The notes beneath the pieces are model-generated. The model made no database searches. It saw only the letters and a list, made by a program, of their open reading frames with translations, and had not been told where the DNA came from. Positions 60,915 to 64,000 of a stretch of 64,000 nt of DNA are shown here, in pieces (position 1 is the stretch's first letter; each line of letters begins with the position of its first letter). The stretch covers positions 1,302,001 to 1,366,000 of the forward strand of contig JBAJFG010000002.1 in assembly GCA_037903475.1 (NCBI GenBank), written 5' to 3'. Made by a program: the position numbers and the translations under genes. The DNA comes from Ancylostoma caninum. Taxonomy: Eukaryota; Nematoda; Chromadorea; Rhabditida; Ancylostomatidae.

Positions 60915-61090
60915 GCGGTTGATCCGATTGGATTTTCGCACCTCTTCCTCTCTCTGCTAATTACCACCTGAGAACATTCAATTAAATGTGTGAGAAGGAA
61001 GACAAGAAATCCAATCAGATCAACAGCGCCAGAACTATCAGTGCCCAATAATTATGTCGCAGACGCGGATTTGTGGACGAGTTGTCCTAC
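60915..61090 (+). repeat. Dispersed repeat with GGTTGATCC start, partial copy
   Basis: Begins GGCGGTTGATCCGATTGGAT and continues TTTTCGCACCTCTTCCTCTC, then CAATCAGATCAACAGCGCCA, parallel to 28290-28450. It lacks the last third of the longer copies. Confidence 0.65.
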
Positions 61091-61504
61091 ATCCAGTATG
61101 CTTAAATAGCTTGAGGGTAGTCGTTATTCTGAACATAAGACTGTGGTAAAAGGCTTCGGTAGGTTTTGCTCTCTGAGCTGCTAAAATGCCATAAAAATAA
61201 CACTGGCTAAAAAGTAAGGATAGGCAGGGAGCAGTTGAAGCTGAAGAATGAACACGAAGAAGAAGTCAAAAATAGTAAGTCTGATTATCTCAAGTGATCA
61301 CTTAAGGGTCTGCAGAGTTAATTCGTACTGGGTCCCAGTTTCTCAGAAGTGAAAAAATCAGCGCTTCATCAACATCAAATGAAAGTCATATAGAGTTCCA
61401 AAGATGTTCATCGTGCACCTCGAAGCTCTACTGTCCTTTCTCTTCAAATTTTGAATAGCAATGTTCCCATCAATAGTGATGCTTAGAGTACTGCCAATCC
61501 TTTT

Positions 61505-61775
61505 ATTTCAAGTAGGTACTTGAGGCATTGCAATCATCCTGCCTACACACACCTTTGGTCTCAGCTCATAACTGCATGAAACGATGTAAAAGTATTCTAC
61601 GGACAAGCTGTCCACAAACCTAGGCTTGCAACGCCGCAACCGATCAGTTTTAGCTGTGCCGCTGTTGATCCGATCAGATCTCTAGACCTATTTGTCGCAC
61701 CTCTAACCGACATCCTTAGGTGATATATATAAGAGGGAGGAAGAGGTGCGAAAATCCGAACCGGATCAACCGCCG
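61505..61775 (-). repeat. Dispersed repeat with GGTTGATCC start, full copy
   Basis: Inverted counterpart of 28290-28550 over about 260 bases, ending at GGATCAACCGC near 61772. It lies only about 420 bases from the partial copy at 60915-61090 in opposite orientation. Confidence 0.75.
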
Positions 61776-62337
61776 CGCACCCAAAATTTGCAAGATGATA
61801 AAAAAATGGGAACATTCTTGATTTTTCTCAATGTTTGCGGGGGGGCTACATATATGAAGACTAAGGGGAGACCCTCCCAAGATCTTCCACAAAATGGACA
61901 GCAGGATGACAACACAAGGATTTCACGCTCTGAAGTAATAATAGCAAAGGTGATTCAAACTTTATAACTGATATAAAGAGCGGGAGGTGGCGAGCATTCC
62001 CGCTGTGTATTGTAGGCCTCTGAAAATGATGTCACACCGCAAAACGAATATGATATTCGAGTTCATTGTGACTAACAAGCTAGAACGTGAGCGACTTGTC
62101 AAAGCACTGGCACTTAGCACTTCACATTAGAATACACCAGCACTTACTCCTTTCTGAACAGCTTGTAATCTACTTGACCTTTTAGCAAAAAAAACCTTGA
62201 TATTTTAAGGATTCGCCAAAGACTGCTTCGCTATAATCTGAGAATTGAAAATGCTGCATATCTGCTTTCTAAGACCAGACGGGGAATCTCGAAAACTTTC
62301 GAAAAGAAGGGCTTGCGTCTGTTAAATAAATACTTAC

Positions 62338-62481
62338 TGGAACATCTCCATCCTGTGCTATGATGGACATTGATTTTATACAGGTTTTCATGGTAGTCTC
62401 ACAAATGTGGCAATTAAAACAACCCCACGCTTCATCTTGCACCGTTTCATCTAATCCGTAGAACTTTTCGCGTGTAAAACA
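62338..62481 (-). CDS. Coding exon of unidentified minus-strand gene (exon C), Cys-rich
   Basis: Between a CGATATAG acceptor and a GTAAGT donor, phase 0 at both ends: CFTREKFYGLDETVQDEAWG then CFNCHICETTMKTCIKSMSI and IAQDGDVP. The W-x-C-x2-C-x2-C spacing recalls the last ligands of a PHD-type finger or a short zinc knuckle. This is suggestive only: the partner ligands would have to lie on other exons. Confidence 0.5.
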
Positions 62482-63527
62482 CTATATCGGCCTAACACAG
62501 ATCGGAAAGAGGAAAAAAGAAATAAGCTAATGATTGTTGAAAGATCAGTGGTAAATGAGATAGACGATCCCCTTCTCTTTGGTCGAATAAATTGTGCATG
62601 AACATCATCTCATGGGGAGCGAAGGAAATGTGAGAGACTGTCAAGCATTGCAGCCAACTCGTGCGGGAGTGCTTTATGCATACCGGCCCTAAAAATGGTC
62701 ATTGCGACTCAAAATGCTAGACAGATTTCTGATTTAAGACGACAAAGAAAACTGGAGGATGAGATAGCCGTGAGATAGGCTGAAACATCCCAGCTAGGCG
62801 TGCTAGATTGGACCAGGTCTCGCTAACGAGTTGGGGTGTTTTCTCAACCACGAAAAGTAGAGTAATAGGTGGATCAATGTCACATGTTTTCATTTCCCCC
62901 ATAATATAATTCATTCTGATGAATGTGGTCAACAAGAATCTTATAACGATAGCAAGACCATGCGTTTAAGGCCGCCGCTATAGTGTGTTCCGTACGCGAA
63001 AATAGCTGAGTATTTGTGCCTAGATTGGCGACTCGGACATTCCTCGCGCTAAACGCCGGATATTCGCAGGATATAGTACGACGCATCGTAATGACACGTG
63101 CAACCACCGCTGCAGCAGTGTTTTTGGATTACGGTAACTTCTTCCGGTTGCAGTCACACAATTTCTTTTTTCTCTGTTTTCTCGAGGACTGTTTTCCCTG
63201 GTGGAAAACGGTATACAATCCATGTCAAGTGTGATACCCTGCTTCGCCATCGATCAGTCGACATCGATCTTGATACGTATGTATCGGTGGCTCGCGCAGC
63301 AGCGACGCGAGCGACGTTCTTCCAAAAACCGATAGGTACATATCGTAATCGATGTGTGCCGGTGATGGCGACGGTGGGTGCTACACTCCATGTGAAAAAG
63401 CCTAAACCTTCCTATTTTGCTCTCGAACGTATTATAGCTATGTAACGACAATTATTAGGCAAGATTCCAACGCGCGTCAACAAAGAAATAAAGGAATAAC
63501 GTTAGCATGAAAAACTTCCTTACTCAC

Positions 63528-63652
63528 ATTAGTTGGGTTTCTTCGCTTGCTTCCGCCGTTTTCTCATCAAGGTGTGTAGGAATGTCCTGATTAGGAAAAT
63601 ATATGTGAGTATCAGAACTCGTCTTATCAGGCGGCACAGGGAACATGGGCAC
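63528..63652 (-). CDS. Coding exon of unidentified minus-strand gene (exon B)
   Basis: Between ATTTGCAG and GTGAGT: VPMFPVPPDKTSSDTHIYFP then NQDIPTHLDEKTAEASEETQ. It joins exon A in phase 0. A second frame over the same bases is also open and would give a hydrophobic, basic-ended peptide with a stop near 63510, so the choice depends on the A-B join. Confidence 0.45.
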
Positions 63653-63701
63653 CTGCAAATATTTTCATACCATTTGATCTACATAGATAAGTTGATTACA
63701 T

Positions 63702-63862
63702 GAGATACGTTCCCCATCTGCGTTGCGGCGGGCGCGAGTGGCTAGAGCATAGAAGGAAAAGGTGGGTGGAGGCAGTACAGCGACCCATTAGTAATCGCAA
63801 AAGCAGAGAGCGAGGACTCGCGGTACGCGGCAAGCTCCGCTCGTGGTTGGGGAACGTATCTC
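63702..63862. repeat. Short inverted-repeat element, about 160 bp
   Basis: GAGATACGTTCCCCA at the left and its perfect complement at the right, with GC-rich partly complementary inner arms (GCGGGCGCGAGTGG and CCGCTCGTGG-like). It lies in the intron between exons A and B. Confidence 0.7.
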
Positions 63863-63882
63863 GTGCAACCAGATAAGTTTAC

Positions 63883-64000
63883 TACTTCATGCAACAAGTG
63901 AGTGCTTGCAACAATAATAGCATCACCCGCATAAAAAGCATTCACGGTAGCCTTAAATGGAGTTGGCTCGATAGTGTATCCATGTAAACAAAGAGACAGG
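63883..64000 (-). CDS. Coding exon of unidentified minus-strand gene (exon A), reaches right edge
   Basis: The frame reads HGYTIEPTPFKATVNAFYAG then DAIIVASTHLLHEV up to a GTAAAC donor (a GTAGTA donor three bases earlier is also in phase 0). The upstream limit is not visible and probably lies at or beyond the window edge. Family not recognised. Confidence 0.4.

Noticed and set aside
61746..61967. Plus-strand frame with KTKGRPSQD-like AT-hook motif
   Set aside because: Its start lies in a dispersed repeat, and there is no start codon context, partner exon or family support.

Overview
The window is nuclear DNA from a nematode, most probably a strongylid (hookworm-like) species. The support is multi-exon genes with TTTCAG-type 3' splice sites, protein matches of a Caenorhabditis-like gene set (ALDH9, a divergent GATA factor, RPL9, Pescadillo, Parkin, TMEM33), an acceptor directly upstream of some start codons (spliced-leader style), and introns swollen by short inverted-repeat elements. 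Species-level placement is inference. Exon limits were set by hand from splice sites, reading phase and protein similarity.

Layout. 945-4200 (+): C-terminal part of an ALDH9-type aldehyde dehydrogenase; its N-terminal exons lie off the left edge. 7785-11027 (+): a single-finger GATA transcription factor in seven exons. 12895-17342 (-): ribosomal protein L9, whose 3.6 kb first intron holds a hAT-like miniature transposon with a perfect 8-bp target duplication. 18063-21089 (+): Pescadillo in 15 exons, head-to-head with the RPL9 gene. 21433-31386 (-): Parkin in nine exons (388 aa), convergent with Pescadillo and carrying many repeats in its introns. 37108-40223 (+): a TMEM33-like ER membrane protein whose C-terminus I cannot find. 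51.96-64.0 kb (-): about ten coding exons of one or more unidentified genes.

31.4-37.1 kb and 40.3-51.9 kb are gene-poor and full of foldback elements. Recognisable families include a 144-bp TA-flanked MITE (three copies, one interrupted by another MITE), a roughly 260-bp TA-flanked MITE (three copies), two dispersed repeat families, large hairpins, and a roughly 1.2 kb element with long inverted ends that contains a tRNA-like Pol III promoter.

The named genes serve unrelated processes: carnitine-type aldehyde oxidation, transcription, ribosome and ribosome assembly, mitophagy, and ER membrane structure. The only functionally suggestive pairing is RPL9 with Pescadillo, two large-subunit ribosome genes sharing about 720 bp of upstream DNA. 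I found no CRISPR, rRNA, operon or bacterial-type system, and no clearly new multi-gene system. The most interesting items are the Parkin linker and IBR changes, the unidentified minus-strand gene, and the nested and intron-filling miniature transposons.
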